DNA of 64,000 nucleotides. Origin: Chimonanthus salicifolius. Its lineage: Eukaryota; Streptophyta; Magnoliopsida; Laurales; Calycanthaceae. Below are positions 36,401 through 45,739 of the stretch, piece after piece. The stretch's first letter is position 1, and each line of letters starts with the position of its first letter. The stretch lies in the NCBI GenBank assembly GCA_013350335.1, contig CM023542.1, positions 5,076,025 to 5,140,024 on the forward strand, written 5' to 3'. Position numbers and translations under genes: made by a program. Under the pieces are notes generated by a model. That model searched no databases. It worked only from the letters and a program-made list of their open reading frames with translations, and was not told the DNA's origin.

Positions 36401-39400
36401 TATACAGGGCTTCTAGAAACTAAAGGGTCTTGGTAAAAGAATGTTACAAATTGAAGGGTAATGAGATCTTATGGAACATTGTTTTTCGACGGGAACTTCT
36501 CTATTTTGAAGTTGAGAGTAGAGTTGATCTCTTAGCTCACCTTCAGAATTTTCCTTTATCTCTAGAGGGCGAGGATGAATTGAGTTGGACGGGAGATTCG
36601 TCAGGAGTCTACTCTGTCAAGTCATTGGTGGATCTTGTGCTTAAGCTCCAGTGTAATGATGTAAATTCCTACAATATGGCTTGGAAAGGGGTTACGCTTC
36701 CTAGGGTCCAAATCTTCGAGTGGTGTGTATTAAAAGGGAGAGTGTTGACTAGAGCGGAGTAGAAGAGACGAGGAATGCTAAGGAATGGAGATGATCTGTT
36801 ATGTCCTTTGTGTGCCTTAGAGGAGGAGGATTTAGATCACTTATTTGTTAATTGTCCAGTTGCTCAGAGTCTATAGATGAACTTTGCAAATCTTCTAGAT
36901 GTTTCGTGGGTCTTAGATAAAATCTGTGGGGGGTGCTTAGAGTCTTGGTTCTTGTTGGGTTTACTACTTAGGAAGAAACTGGCATGGAGTACGATACCGG
37001 GTGTAGTTTTGTGGTCACTTTGGAAAGAAAGGAACAATAGAATTTTTTAAGGTAAATCAATAGATGTTGATGAGCTCTTTTAGTTAGCAAAGTGGAGACT
37101 TTGTGTGTAGCTCCTTTTTAGTAAAGATTTTAAGGCTCTACAACCATTAGATCTTCTTTGTCTTGGGAAGGGTGTATGAGCAATTCTAAGTGGAAAAGGA
37201 GATCAGATGAGAGCTGGGTCCCACCGGATCGGGGTGTCATGAAGTTTAATGGAGATGGGCAACAAGAAGGAAACTGGAGCCGGCAGGAATATGAGTAGTT
37301 CTGAGGAATCACGAAGGTTGAACAACAATCATGTTTAATGAGTCGGTTGGTATTAGAGACTCAAATGAGGCCGAAATTCTTAGTATTAGGAGAGCTTTGG
37401 CCATTTAGAAACTCCACAGGCAAGGTAAACTTGTGATTGAAGGGGACATGGCAAATGCAATAAAATGGGCTTTGGGACAAAGGTGTCCCCCTTGGAAAAT
37501 GATCACTATAGTTAGGGAGATTAGAGCGTTGGTGACATGGCTTGATGTTTCCTTTGTTCATATTAGCCGGACAACCAATGGCTTGGCGGACTACTTTGCT
37601 AAGCTAGGAGTTGATAACGGCTTTTCAGGATTCTTCTTCCTTTGATTTTCGAGGACACTTATCTCATTGCATTGTGGATTGAGGGATTGTTGGATAGCAG
37701 CTCTTTTATTTGTACTTTTTGTTTCCTATGTATTTTTTTAATTATTTTTCTCTGTTCTCTTTTTGTTTTTGTCAGGTCTATTGCTTTTAGACCTTTTTGT
37801 TCTTGTACTCTTTATTTTATGAATGAAATATTTTCGTTACTGCTCAAAAAAAAAAATAAAAAAAAATTAAAAGAGTTTTGGGAGACACCAGTGTCAGGAA
37901 CAAATTTTCAAATGAAAGAGGCAAAAAGGGAAATGGAGAAACAAATGATTTGCAGAGTCTTGCTTGGAACTGCACAAAACACAAGAAATGTATTGATCCA
38001 AAGGGAAATAATTGAAAACACGCCAAGAACCTTTCTCAATTAATGTGGTCCCATACTTAAACCATATATGCGTAAGTAGGTGCCTGTTTGCATTTTTTCT
38101 GGTATCGTGAATGCATGTCATGTTGGAAATCTGCAAACTCTGTAACTGGCTGAAAATTGGTTTGGATTTTAACTTGTACCAAGGAGATAGAAAGTTTTCT
38201 CTACTGCTACTAACTGGAACCCGTTTGCCGAAAGTGTGCTATTTTTAACAAAATAATGATTTCAGTATGTTAAAATATAATTATTTTTTGGATATAAGGA
38301 GCTGGTGCTTAGCAACTTTCTGTGTTTGAGATGCTGTTCAAGGCTCATTTTCAACTACTCTTTTTTTGTTATTTTGCAGGCAGTGGAGCGAGGAGCTGGT
38401 TCAGATGGGCAGAAGATAACATATAATATTATCAAGAGTCGGTTGGGAGACCTATTCTACCGCTTAGTGTATGTAAACACAAGACTCTATTTCTGTGTGA
38501 TCCTTTTTTTTTTTCCCTTTCAAATGCACATGTTTCTTAACCTCTCTTTCTCTTTGTAGTGGTAGTGGTGGTGGTGGTCAAATCTTCCATTTTTGTTTGT
38601 TATATATGTTGTTTGAGTATCTAATTTAAATCGAAAGAAGACAGTAGGACTACCATTTTGGTTGTTGGCATATTCCTTCTCTTCCAAAATGACATACTGG
38701 AATGAGTTGATGAAAGGGCATGTATGTTATTCTTGAGAGCACGAGGCTTTGTTATTTAAGCTTGAATTTGATGTTCCAACATGGTCAATTGCTGGGACTG
38801 TTTGCATGTGTAGCAAGAGTTTGTCAGAGTACTGAAGTTAGTTCCAACTGTCTCTAATTATTGGTCAGGAGTTGGGAATGGAGGCTGGTTCCATATGCGG
38901 TCTTGTGGGCAACTTGGAAAGAGTGGATGAGAGAATCTTTGAGGGCAAAACAGGGACTATAGGAGAGGTATGTGAAAAGGCAAAGTGGCAGTTGATAAGT
39001 TGGTTTTCTGTCTAGAGTTTGCGGGACTAGCACCTGAAGACTTCTACCCATCATGGGAAGGGTGTATGAGGGGTGGTTGGGAAAGATAGGAACCGAAGGT
39101 TAAAGTGGATGGTGCCACCTCAGGGTTCGTGCAAGTTCATTGTGGATGGAGCTGCAAGGGCTAAGTCTGGTTCAGCAAGAATAAGTGAGGTGATTTATGA
39201 CAAGTGGGGTAGGATGTTACTAGCATTTTCTGTGTTGGGAATTAGAGATTAATCAAATGCAATCACATAATCAAATCACACGACACAAGATTTACGTGGT
39301 TCGGCTAGAACGCCTACGTCCACGGAGCGAGATCAAATCTATTATGTACAGAAACAAGTACAGGGGATTACAATGTCTCTCCCTCTCAGATCTCCCTGAC

Positions 39401-40526
39401 TCTCACACTCTCTAATCCCTTCTCTCTGTGTTTTACACAGGAATACAATAACATATATGAGAAGAGGAACTTGCACTAGGGCTTAAGTCACCATACTGGG
39501 CCTAAGCCCTAGTAGGCCCATAAGTGGGGCTGGCCCACGACATTCTGAGCCGATAGGGATTATGGAGTCAAATGAGGCAGAATTGAGAGCAATTAGGAGA
39601 GACCCTTCATGTTTGGCCTAGGGTTGAGAATGGTAATCTCATTATCGAAAGTGACTCAAGTAATGCCATCTTTTGGGCTAGCAATTAGAAGTCCTCTCTT
39701 TAGAAGTTGATAAACATTGTTAGGGACATTAGGAGGTTGTGTAGGATGAGAGGAATCACCTTTACACACATTCCTCGGTCCACGAATAGTGTTGCGGACT
39801 TTCTGGCGAAGGTGGGAGTACAGAAAAGAAGACCTGCTATGGAGTTATTGTGATCATCACTCTACTTAGGGTGTATGAGGCGGTGGGATTCTTATTGTAT
39901 CTTATGATGCGTGTGAAGTAGTGTATATATATAGCTTTGTATTTAGTTTTTAGTTTTTTGGGAGCCTTGTATAAACCTCCTTTACGTGGCTCCAACACAT
40001 TTGTATTCTTTACTTAAAGTAATAAAATTATTTGTCAGTGTTTTTAAAAAAAAAGTTATTATTGGTCAGGAAAAATCAGTTGAATCACTGGGAAGTGGGA
40101 CAGAAACCTGAAAATTCCACTGGAATCTGTCAAAAGGTGAAATTCATTTAGGCAAGATTTCATTTTTCTCAAGGAGTCAACTGCCTGCTCGCTTGTTCAT
40201 CTCTGTTGGATTTCATTTTTTTCCAAATTAAAAGATTTTGAGCCAAAAAAGCTGGAGAGGATAGAGGTAAGTGCATGGAAGATGCATATCGGCCTGCTTG
40301 AGCTAAAAAAGGCTTTAATTGACTACAGCATATCGGCCTTCTTGAAGATGCTCTCGTATATTGCATGTCATGTATCTTTGACTCCAACTTGGTAATTTCA
40401 TAACATTTCAGGTCCCAGAAATTTGAGGATCCTGCTGAAGGAGAGGCTGCTCTTGCAGCAAAGTTCAGTAAATTGTATGAAGATCTTACTGTTGGCTTCC
40501 GCAACCTCGAGGATGAAATGCGCTGA
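20865..40526 (+). CDS. VHA-A: V-type proton ATPase catalytic subunit A (VHA-A)
   Basis: Twenty exons join in frame to 623 aa, the usual plant length: 20865-20942, 21936-22062, 22656-22711, 22797-22853, 23193-23304, 23454-23491, 23618-23719, 24642-24698, 24806-24877, 25019-25120, 25227-25289, 25384-25516, 28291-28397, 33036-33230, 33318-33404, 33523-33627, 33798-33895, 33998-34076, 38380-38468 and 40412-40526. Every intron has GT-AG. The protein starts [20 protein letters not shown] and ends EDEMR. It is the ATP-hydrolysing subunit of the V1 sector, which acidifies vacuole and trans-Golgi/endosome lumens. The P-loop GAFGCGKT is residues 252-259, including Cys256, known in plants as redox-sensitive. 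GERGNEMAE and [20 protein letters not shown] follow. Four introns are swollen by transposons (2.8, 4.6, 4.3 and 1.9 kb), yet no exon is damaged. A chain with no gap or stop makes this call nearly certain. Confidence 0.98.
21097..21276. repeat. Two-copy tandem duplication, 90 bp, in VHA-A intron 1
   Basis: Unit 21097-21186 is repeated at 21187-21276 with about four substitutions (for example GTTGATTAAG versus GTTAATTAAG). The low divergence points to a recent event. Confidence 0.95.
21773..21808. repeat. G-rich homopolymer-like tract
   Basis: Runs of G broken by A, C and T in VHA-A intron 1, preceded by C-rich CCCCCACCACACCCACCC. The G-rich strand could form a quadruplex. Confidence 0.8.
26035..26165 (+). 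mobile_element. Degraded LINE (RTE-like) C-terminal relic
   Basis: With frameshifts the sequence reads [20 protein letters not shown], matching the RIRNECIR..GVAPI segment of plant endonuclease-RT elements. The related sequence may begin near 25795. No intact frame. Confidence 0.55.
27171..27496 (-). mobile_element. TRIM retrotransposon with a 44-bp internal region
   Basis: Two 141-bp direct repeats, 27171-27311 and 27356-27496, each run TGTTGGAAAAC...TCACTTCACA. Read on the minus strand they begin TGTGAAGTG and end CCAACA, i.e. TG...CA. Next to the minus-strand 5' LTR is TGGTATAAGAGC, close to the initiator-Met primer site TGGTATCAGAGC. A purine-rich GAGGGCTGG abuts the other LTR. The flanks GTTTT and GTTTG match at four of five bases. 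There is no coding capacity. The 44-bp interior is short even for a TRIM. Confidence 0.85.
28011..28191. repeat. Two-copy tandem duplication, about 90 bp, in VHA-A intron 12
   Basis: TATAATTTTCAAAACTCC at 28021 recurs as TATAATTTTCAATACTCC at 28111, and GTATCTGGGCATCAT recurs likewise. Confidence 0.9.
28990..29350 (-). pseudogene. GC-rich gene-derived fragment of unknown identity
   Basis: A CpG-rich island stands out from the AT-rich intron. On the minus strand 29204-29019 reads [20 protein letters not shown], then a stretch containing [18 protein letters not shown] and ending KELMGE before a stop. Just upstream a second, related 53-bp unit in the same frame gives [15 protein letters not shown], so the coding part carries an internal tandem duplication. 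Further upstream are GCTCGCTCGCTCGCTC and leader-like sequence. It looks like the 5' end of a gene or a retrocopy placed antisense in the VHA-A intron. I do not recognise the family. Confidence 0.5.
29940..30310 (+). mobile_element. LINE (RTE-like) ORF2 C-terminal fragment
   Basis: With one frameshift it gives [27 protein letters not shown], then [13 protein letters not shown] and [19 protein letters not shown], followed by a RTE-like LALDRW ending. This is the best preserved of three such relics in the window. A (TC)n tract at 30366-30398 follows. Confidence 0.75.
30366..30398. repeat. TC microsatellite
   Basis: A perfect (TC)n tract of about 33 bases, just beyond the LINE relic. Confidence 0.95.
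31742..31936 (-). mobile_element. tRNA-derived SINE (195 bp) with target duplication
   Basis: Flanked by the perfect 12-bp direct repeat AGTAAAATTTAT (31730-31741 and 31937-31948). The minus-strand head is strongly tRNA-like: box A TAGCTCAATAGG, box B AAGTTCGAGTCCC. The tail contains a long C/T run, seen on the plus strand as a G run at 31770-31784. Transcription would be by RNA polymerase III. Confidence 0.88.
31979..32169 (+). mobile_element. SINE (191 bp) with 15-bp target duplication
   Basis: The direct repeat AGAAAAAGTAGAATA flanks it (31964-31978 and 32170-32184). A tRNA-like head has box A near GGAGTGATGGCCAGG and box B GAGTTTGATTCCC. The 3' half has GCACATGCCCCAAGGATTAG and GGACACCTTGGTC, shared with the SINE at 60386-60578, so both are one family. 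Confidence 0.9.
32530..32855 (+). mobile_element. LINE 3'-end fragment
   Basis: It reads [20 protein letters not shown], then [17 protein letters not shown], the C-terminal tail seen after the zinc-binding domain of L1-type plant LINEs. It ends TATATTGATACAATTTCC plus oligo(A) at 32850-32858. The 5' end is truncated. Confidence 0.7.
32799..32979. repeat. Two-copy tandem duplication, 90 bp, in VHA-A intron 13
   Basis: Unit 32799-32888 recurs at 32889-32979 with a few substitutions and one extra G. It spans the LINE tail, its oligo(A) and adjacent GTCCACCCTCCCCAAAAAG. Confidence 0.95.
34238..38130 (-). mobile_element. Antisense L1-type LINE split by a younger LINE
   Basis: Two minus-strand pieces, 38130-37866 and 35078-34238, are one element. 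The first gives [20 protein letters not shown] (end of the RT zinc-binding domain). The second continues [16 protein letters not shown] and [17 protein letters not shown] and ends in an AATAAAATTGTAACC-type 3' end at about 34240. The break is exactly where the sense LINE and its duplicated ATTAAAAG sit. It is 5'-truncated and frameshifted. Confidence 0.8.
35079..37865 (+). mobile_element. L1-type LINE with reverse transcriptase, nested insertion (2.8 kb)
   Basis: It starts inside the RT domain ([21 protein letters not shown]) and carries [13 protein letters not shown], the NGSPIP and [12 protein letters not shown] segments, and FVDDT in place of the common FADDT. The zinc-binding domain is near 36290-36870 ([20 protein letters not shown] in pieces), and RNase H near 37300-37620 ([31 protein letters not shown]). 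The oligo(A) is at 37846-37865. ATTAAAAG flanks it at 35071-35078 and 37866-37873. Several frameshifts and stops (for example one T lost in RQILDGV near 35160) make it dead. It is 5'-truncated. Confidence 0.92.
38871..40057 (+). mobile_element. 5'-truncated L1-type LINE with 14-bp target duplication, VHA-A intron 19
   Basis: ATTATTGGTCAGGA flanks it at 38857-38870 and 40058-40071. The content starts at the VLWATWKEW segment after the zinc-binding domain and runs through RNase H ([16 protein letters not shown]) to a tail ending in oligo(A) at about 40046. It is interrupted by a solo LTR. No intact frame. Confidence 0.93.
39233..39542. mobile_element. Solo LTR (310 bp) nested in the LINE
   Basis: It begins TGTTGGGAATTAGAG and ends GGCCCACGACA, flanked by the perfect 5-bp duplication TTCTG (39228-39232 and 39543-39547). 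Removing it restores LINE sequence corresponding to the FSE.VG.MESNEAE segment. It contains GATTTACGTGGTTCGGC and GCCTACGTCCACGG, motifs I associate with plant LTRs. No internal region remains, so it is a solo LTR from recombination or an unpaired TRIM-type LTR. Confidence 0.92.
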
Positions 40527-43500
40527 TCTCCCTGCAGAAAGAGCTGCATGTGAAAATTCCAGTTTGATATATATGAATGATGCATACAGTTCCTGATCTC
40601 TATGCCGCTGTAGCAACAAATTTGGCCTCTTATTTTTCATATACTCAGAGCTGTATTTGCTGTGGCCTACATCTGTGTATTTTAGTCTGTTTGGTCTACG
40701 TTCCCGCCTCGCTCGTTCACTAATGGGAGAAGTAATGGTTCTTAGTTCTAAATTAAGATATGACTTAAATAGTTTTTCTAGCAAGCGGCATTATTTATTA
40801 TTTCTTTTTAGTCTTCTGCTATTATTTGTTTCCCCAGGTGCACGATCGATTATCCGACACAAACTGGTAGATATGGCTGATACATTTCGAAGCCCATTCT
40901 CTAACTTCGACCCTTGGCAACCCATTTAATTAAAGAAAAAATGAAGGAAAAAAAAAAGAGAGTGATGTTTTACAGAAATCATTTGATGAGAACTCATATA
41001 TATACGAAGATAAAATTTTAGGTTGAATTTTTGAAAAAGTTTAGCTGAAATTTCAACTGAAAAATTTAGAAGTTCTCTTCTAAAATTTTGTCTGAAATTC
41101 TAGAAAATTTCAACTCAAAGTTTTGGTTGAATTTTTAGAAAATTTTAGGTACTATTTTAGCTGAAATTTCAACGAGTTTCATCCCTTAGGAATTTTTTTT
41201 AGAGCGACAGATTCTCAAAAAAACTACCTTGACGAAAAATGGCCAGCTCCTTTGGCGGTAGTCGAAGTGCGAGGAACTCCAATGTTCGAGTGGTAAAGAA
41301 AAATTGTTATTCATACATGTAATTAAAGCCATATAAAGCCTTGTAACAGTTAAAAGATGGTTAGCTAATAATCAACAATTATAACTATAATAAATTAAAA
41401 ATGGTAAAAATAATTAAATAAGTTTCAAAACGGTCAAGATAATCAATAAGAAAATTTGGAATTCAAAAATTAAAACTATCATCTCAAATAAAGTTTGTTG
41501 ATTAAGAAATTCAAATTCAAAATTTGAAACTGACATCTCAATTAAAATTTTATTACTGACAATTCAACTAAATTCAACAATGTTTTCGTTTTAAAAAAAT
41601 TAAAGTAACTCTATACTAATCAAGAGTTAAACCCTCACCAGATCCTAGGATTAAACAAAAAGACAAGATGAGCATTATGGATGCATATTTGGTTAAATGT
41701 TTCTTGGATCAAGCCACTTCGAACTCCATTGTGGTGGCCCAGCTCGTGTGCTCGATAAGTTTTAATGAGGGCTTCTACTTGTATGTCTAGTTGTCTACTT
41801 CCAACTTTATTCTCAACCAGGAGTGCAAAAATTGGATTTAACTCAGTATATATCAGTTGATATCGGTGATTTATACTCCTGTTCTTAATCCATATAAGAC
41901 TCTAGAAAACACTCCATGCCACTTCTCTTTACCTTTGTCCTTTGACAATGGAAAGAATTCAAATTTTGAATAAAAACTTTAAAATTTCAATTAAAATCTT
42001 GTAACTTTCATTTTTTTTAATTTATTATAAAACACAAATCTGTCTGAACAATGAAGAGACTAAAAGTTCTAAATTCTGTTATTGTCGTTATTGTTTAAAG
42101 TGAGAATATAAAAAAAATTAATAAAATTCTGGAAGAGTTTCTGATAATTAAGCAGGGTTTTGGGTTGTGTTTAGATGGAGGATAACGGGGGATAATCTCT
42201 CATTATCCTTATTTGATAACTAAGGGTTAAACGTAACAAATTAACCTTTTATCTCTCCCTTTTCAATTTTAAAAATCTACTCTAAACAAGAAATATTAAT
42301 GAAAAATCTACTCTAAACAAGAAATATTCATAATCCAGAAAGTAACTCTGGTGAAGAGTAACTCCTGAAAAATTTATCTATATTCCATCCCCTCGTGTGC
42401 GTGCTCTCTATTGATGATGATGATGGGTCAGTCTGACATCTGAAAATTCTCCATGGCGGTGACATTCTCGTACAATAACAGGGGGGCTGCTCCACTGGTC
42501 CAATCTAAATGAAGTTGGACCATTAGGCCACTACACTGACTCCATTTTATTGGACCCATTAATCTTATCAAATAAAACATAATTAATTCGTGGATTTTAA
42601 AATTAAATTCATTTGAACAGTTTTATTCTTTTGATTTGGACAAACAAAATAAAATAAGTTTATAGGAAGTTTTATTTTTATCATCTATTTTACTTTGTTC
42701 AGACTTCAGACCAAACCAGACCATACCAGGTAGCTTTATATCAGTTAAGGAGATGAATTAATTTCTTTTTAATTTTTACATCAGTAACTATTAATTTGAT
42801 GATCACTGAATATCACTACATTGCTAAATGGCATATAGTTCAAACTGGATCATGAGAAAATTAGTGAGTGACTCAGTTATATACACCAGTGTCGTGTGAT
42901 TCATACCAAAATTGTGGAAGACATTGTAAACGGATATGGACGACACACAGTAAACAGTCGATGAGATGAACATGGCTTTTCCCAGGCTTGCAACGGAGCT
43001 ACGCTACCCGGGAATCAAATCATCAATGTCTTCTCAATCACCATCAAGAATTTAAACATTACATTGTTTGAAAAAATTGATTTGAAAGGAGAGGGTGTTT
43101 ATATGATTTTAAATTTCAAGACTCAAGGGTCCTCTGACAATATGGGACTTTGCTAACACTCTTCTTCAATGTAAAGACGGGAGACTCTCGGCTCTCCCCC
43201 TCCATGCATAGCTAGAGAAATGAACCTGATCTATACTAGTGGTACCCTCTGTTCTGATATCATGTTAAACATATGAGTATAACTCATTCTTAAAAACCGA
43301 CTTAAAAGGAAATAGTATTCATGTGCTTATAAACTCCAAATACCCAAAGATCTATTGATAATGTGGGATTTCGCTAACAATGAGAAGCATATTGATCAAT
43401 TTGTGTGGCTTCTCTTACTGTGGCACTTTGGTGTAACTTACTTGATTTTGTAAAAGTTTGAAGTTTTATTAGACTAGGTTGATTTGAGTTTGTCTTATTA

Positions 43501-44159
43501 AAAAAACATTTGATTAGAAAGTTAGAGATGGTTTTTTTTGGTTACCTAACAGTTTTTTTTTTTTTTTTCAAAGAGAGACGATTCTAATACAATTCTATTA
43601 AGAATTTAAAGCTAACCTGTATCAGATCGATCAATCGACTTTAATGTCTCAGCTCAAAACGCTTGAATTGTGCTTTGGTATTTAGGCAGAGAATAGAGTT
43701 TTGGTTAGATTATGTTTTCACTCTTGGATGGATATTTATTGTTAGGGGATTTGATATTTTGAGAAAAAGTGAATAATACTATATTTTTTATTTGGACTTG
43801 TAGTTGTGAATTTGTGATTGTTGTCATCGAAATAGTCTTATCTATTTACTAATTGTTTTAAGAATCTTGCAAAACTTTTACAAATGCTGCAAGGAGTACT
43901 ATCAAGTATCAACTGTAATTAATTAAATATTACAATGAATTGAGTTGATTGTTAAAGATCAAAGACTAAAATAAGTTATAATAAACCACTTTAAAAATCA
44001 TTTTCAATTCTCGTCCAAGAAAATCCTGGATTTTAATTGAGAAAAAATGTAAAATAAAATGATGAAAATATTTAAGGTTTTAATTTACGAGAAATGGTGG
44101 CGGAGGGCTTTCCTTTAAAACATTATAATAATACATAACTTACAAAAAAGAAAGCATCA
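40527..44159. other. VHA-A 3' UTR and intergenic DNA
   Basis: About 40527-40830 is probably the VHA-A 3' UTR. Beyond it the DNA is AT-rich. TTTAGCTGAAATTTCAAC occurs twice (41040 and 41156) within a self-similar AT-rich patch. A degenerate TRIM is listed separately. No gene was recognised. Confidence 0.6.
43075..43379 (-). mobile_element. Degenerate TRIM retrotransposon
   Basis: Two diverged direct repeats (about 84 and 117 bp) end in TGGGACTTTGCTAACA (43158) and TGGGATTTCGCTAACA (43379). On the minus strand the one at 43263-43379 is followed by TGATATCAGAACAGAG, a damaged form of the initiator-Met primer site TGGTATCAGAGC. The interior is about 104 bp with a CT-rich block near 43195. The organisation matches the clearer TRIMs at 27171 and 55510. 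Confidence 0.6.
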
Positions 44160-44232
44160 GCCCGTCTAGCTCAGTTGGTAGATCGCAAGGCTCTTAACCT
44201 TGTGGTCGTGGGTTCGAGCCCCACGGTGGGCG
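44160..44232 (+). tRNA. tRNA-Lys (CUU anticodon), D-stem mismatch
   Basis: 73 nt folding as a cloverleaf: acceptor GCCCGTC/GGTGGGC plus discriminator G, box A TAGCTCAGTTGG, anticodon loop CTCTTAA with anticodon CTT, box B GGTTCGAGCC, and downstream TTTTT as a Pol III stop. No intron. The plant tRNA-Lys(CTT) I recall has AGAGCGC after the D-loop; here it is AGATCGC, which places U at position 24 opposite C11 and breaks one of four D-stem pairs. It may be a functional variant or a decaying copy. Confidence 0.93.
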
Positions 44233-44334
44233 TTGTCTTTTTAAGGACTGATGGACATTATTTCTAATTCTTCGATCTAAATTTATTAAACATATTTATT
44301 GGACATTTATTTCGAATTCTTCAATCTAAATTTA

Positions 44335-44755
44335 CTTGATTTATTAAACATATTTATATAAATTTAATCCTATTATTAAATAAATTGAGTCACAGTCACT
44401 TAAATACAAATCCTAGTTAGATTGGAGAATGGATTTTTTAAATTTTCTCACATTTTATGTGAGAATCACTTTGGTCAAATGAGATGAGTCTATTGCCAAA
44501 AGTTCCTATAGATATAAAATTGATAAAAAATAATTTACTTATTAAATACATTTATATTAATTTAATCCAATTACTAAATAAATCGAGTCACTTAAATTAA
44601 AATACTAATTTAGATTAGGTTTATATTAGACTTGAGGATGGTATTTTTAAATTTTGCACATCTTATGTAAGAACCACTTTGATCAAATGAGATGATCCTG
44701 TTGCAACGGTTCATATAGACATGAGATTGATAAAAAAATAATTTAATCAGATTTA
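44335..44755. repeat. Diverged two-copy tandem duplication, period about 200 bp
   Basis: Blocks such as AAATAAATTGAGTCAC, CTTTGGTCAAATGAGATGA and ATTGATAAAAAATAATTTA recur about 200 bases later with substitutions. It starts about 100 bases after the tRNA. Confidence 0.75.
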
Positions 44756-45143
44756 AAAAGTCATGTATTTCAAACTCTTAAGTTTAGATATTTTTAATTC
44801 TGAGTTAAGCCCATATTTGGTCTAATGGGTAGGTAGGTTCATTGGAGTGTCTAAACAGTAATAAAATTATCTTGATTCCTAAGGAAGTCATGTTATCTAA
44901 GCTCTCTTGATTTTGATTTTTTTTCAAAATTTTGATAGTTTTTTGTGGAGGTCATTTTAGCCTAATTTAACATGTCAACTGAAAATTCTAATTTTGAAGT
45001 ATGAATATAGAACTTAGAAAATATCACCCTAATTAAAGAATTATGATTTATTAATAATATATTCCCTCTGTCCCATTTTAGTTGTCTCATTTGAAATATT
45101 TGTATTTTTTAAAGAATTCTCTATATAGGCTAGCACTCCATGT

Positions 45144-45739
45144 CTAAGGTTTAAATATCGGCCGATACATATCGTATCGGCCGATATATATCGGTTTTTT
45201 GAAACCTTGAAATATCGGCCAATACGATAAGTATCGGCCGTACAGTTGGAATATCGGCCGATATGGGCGATAAACGGTCCCCAATATCGGCCCTAATATC
45301 GGCCGATATTCGAAAATATCGGTATTTTAAAAAAAAAAAAATTTTAAAACACCGATATGGTTTTTCGCGGTTTTTACACGGTTTTTCGCGGTTTTTCGCG
45401 GTTTTTCGCGGTTTTCCGAGGTTTTCCACGGTTTACGGTTCTCAGGGGTATTCGCGGTTTTTCGCGGTTTTCGCGGTTTTTCGCGGTTTTCCGCGGTTTT
45501 CCACGGTTTTCTGTGGTTCAGGGTTTACGGTTCTCAGGGTGTCCACGGTTTTTTGCGGTTTTTTACGGTTTTTTGCAGTTTTGTCACGGTTCACCACTAT
45601 TCATCACGGTTTTTTGCGGTTTTTTCACGGTTCCGATATCGGAGGAGAGAGAAAATGTCGATATCGGTATGAGAGATAAAATTATCGGCCGATATATCGT
45701 CCGTATCGGATATCGGCCGAGCCGATTTTTTGACCCCTG
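45144..45739. mobile_element. hAT-type MITE with ATCGGCCGAT palindromes, copy 2 (596 bp)
   Basis: A perfect 8-bp duplication CTCCATGT flanks it (45136-45143 and 45740-45747). The ends are CTAAGGTTTAAATATCGG and, from the right, CAGGGGTCAAAAAATCGG. The left part is filled with ATCGGCCGATA palindromes, followed by an oligo(A) tract and AAAACACCGATATGG. A long GGTTTTTCGCGGTTTTTC array (decamer period, 45357-45635) comes next, then palindromes again. Same order as the copy at 9548. The open frames across the array are artefacts of a repeat with no stop codons. Confidence 0.88.

Larger units (their letters stand above)
34077..38379 (+). other. VHA-A intron 18 (4.3 kb) built mostly of nested LINEs
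   Basis: Almost the entire intron is an antisense LINE split by a sense LINE. A TC tract lies at 34198-34216. Confidence 0.9.

Noticed and set aside
40657..40929. 90-codon plus-strand frame after the VHA-A stop
   Set aside because: It sits in the VHA-A 3' UTR and flank, shows no conserved domain, and has no leader of its own.
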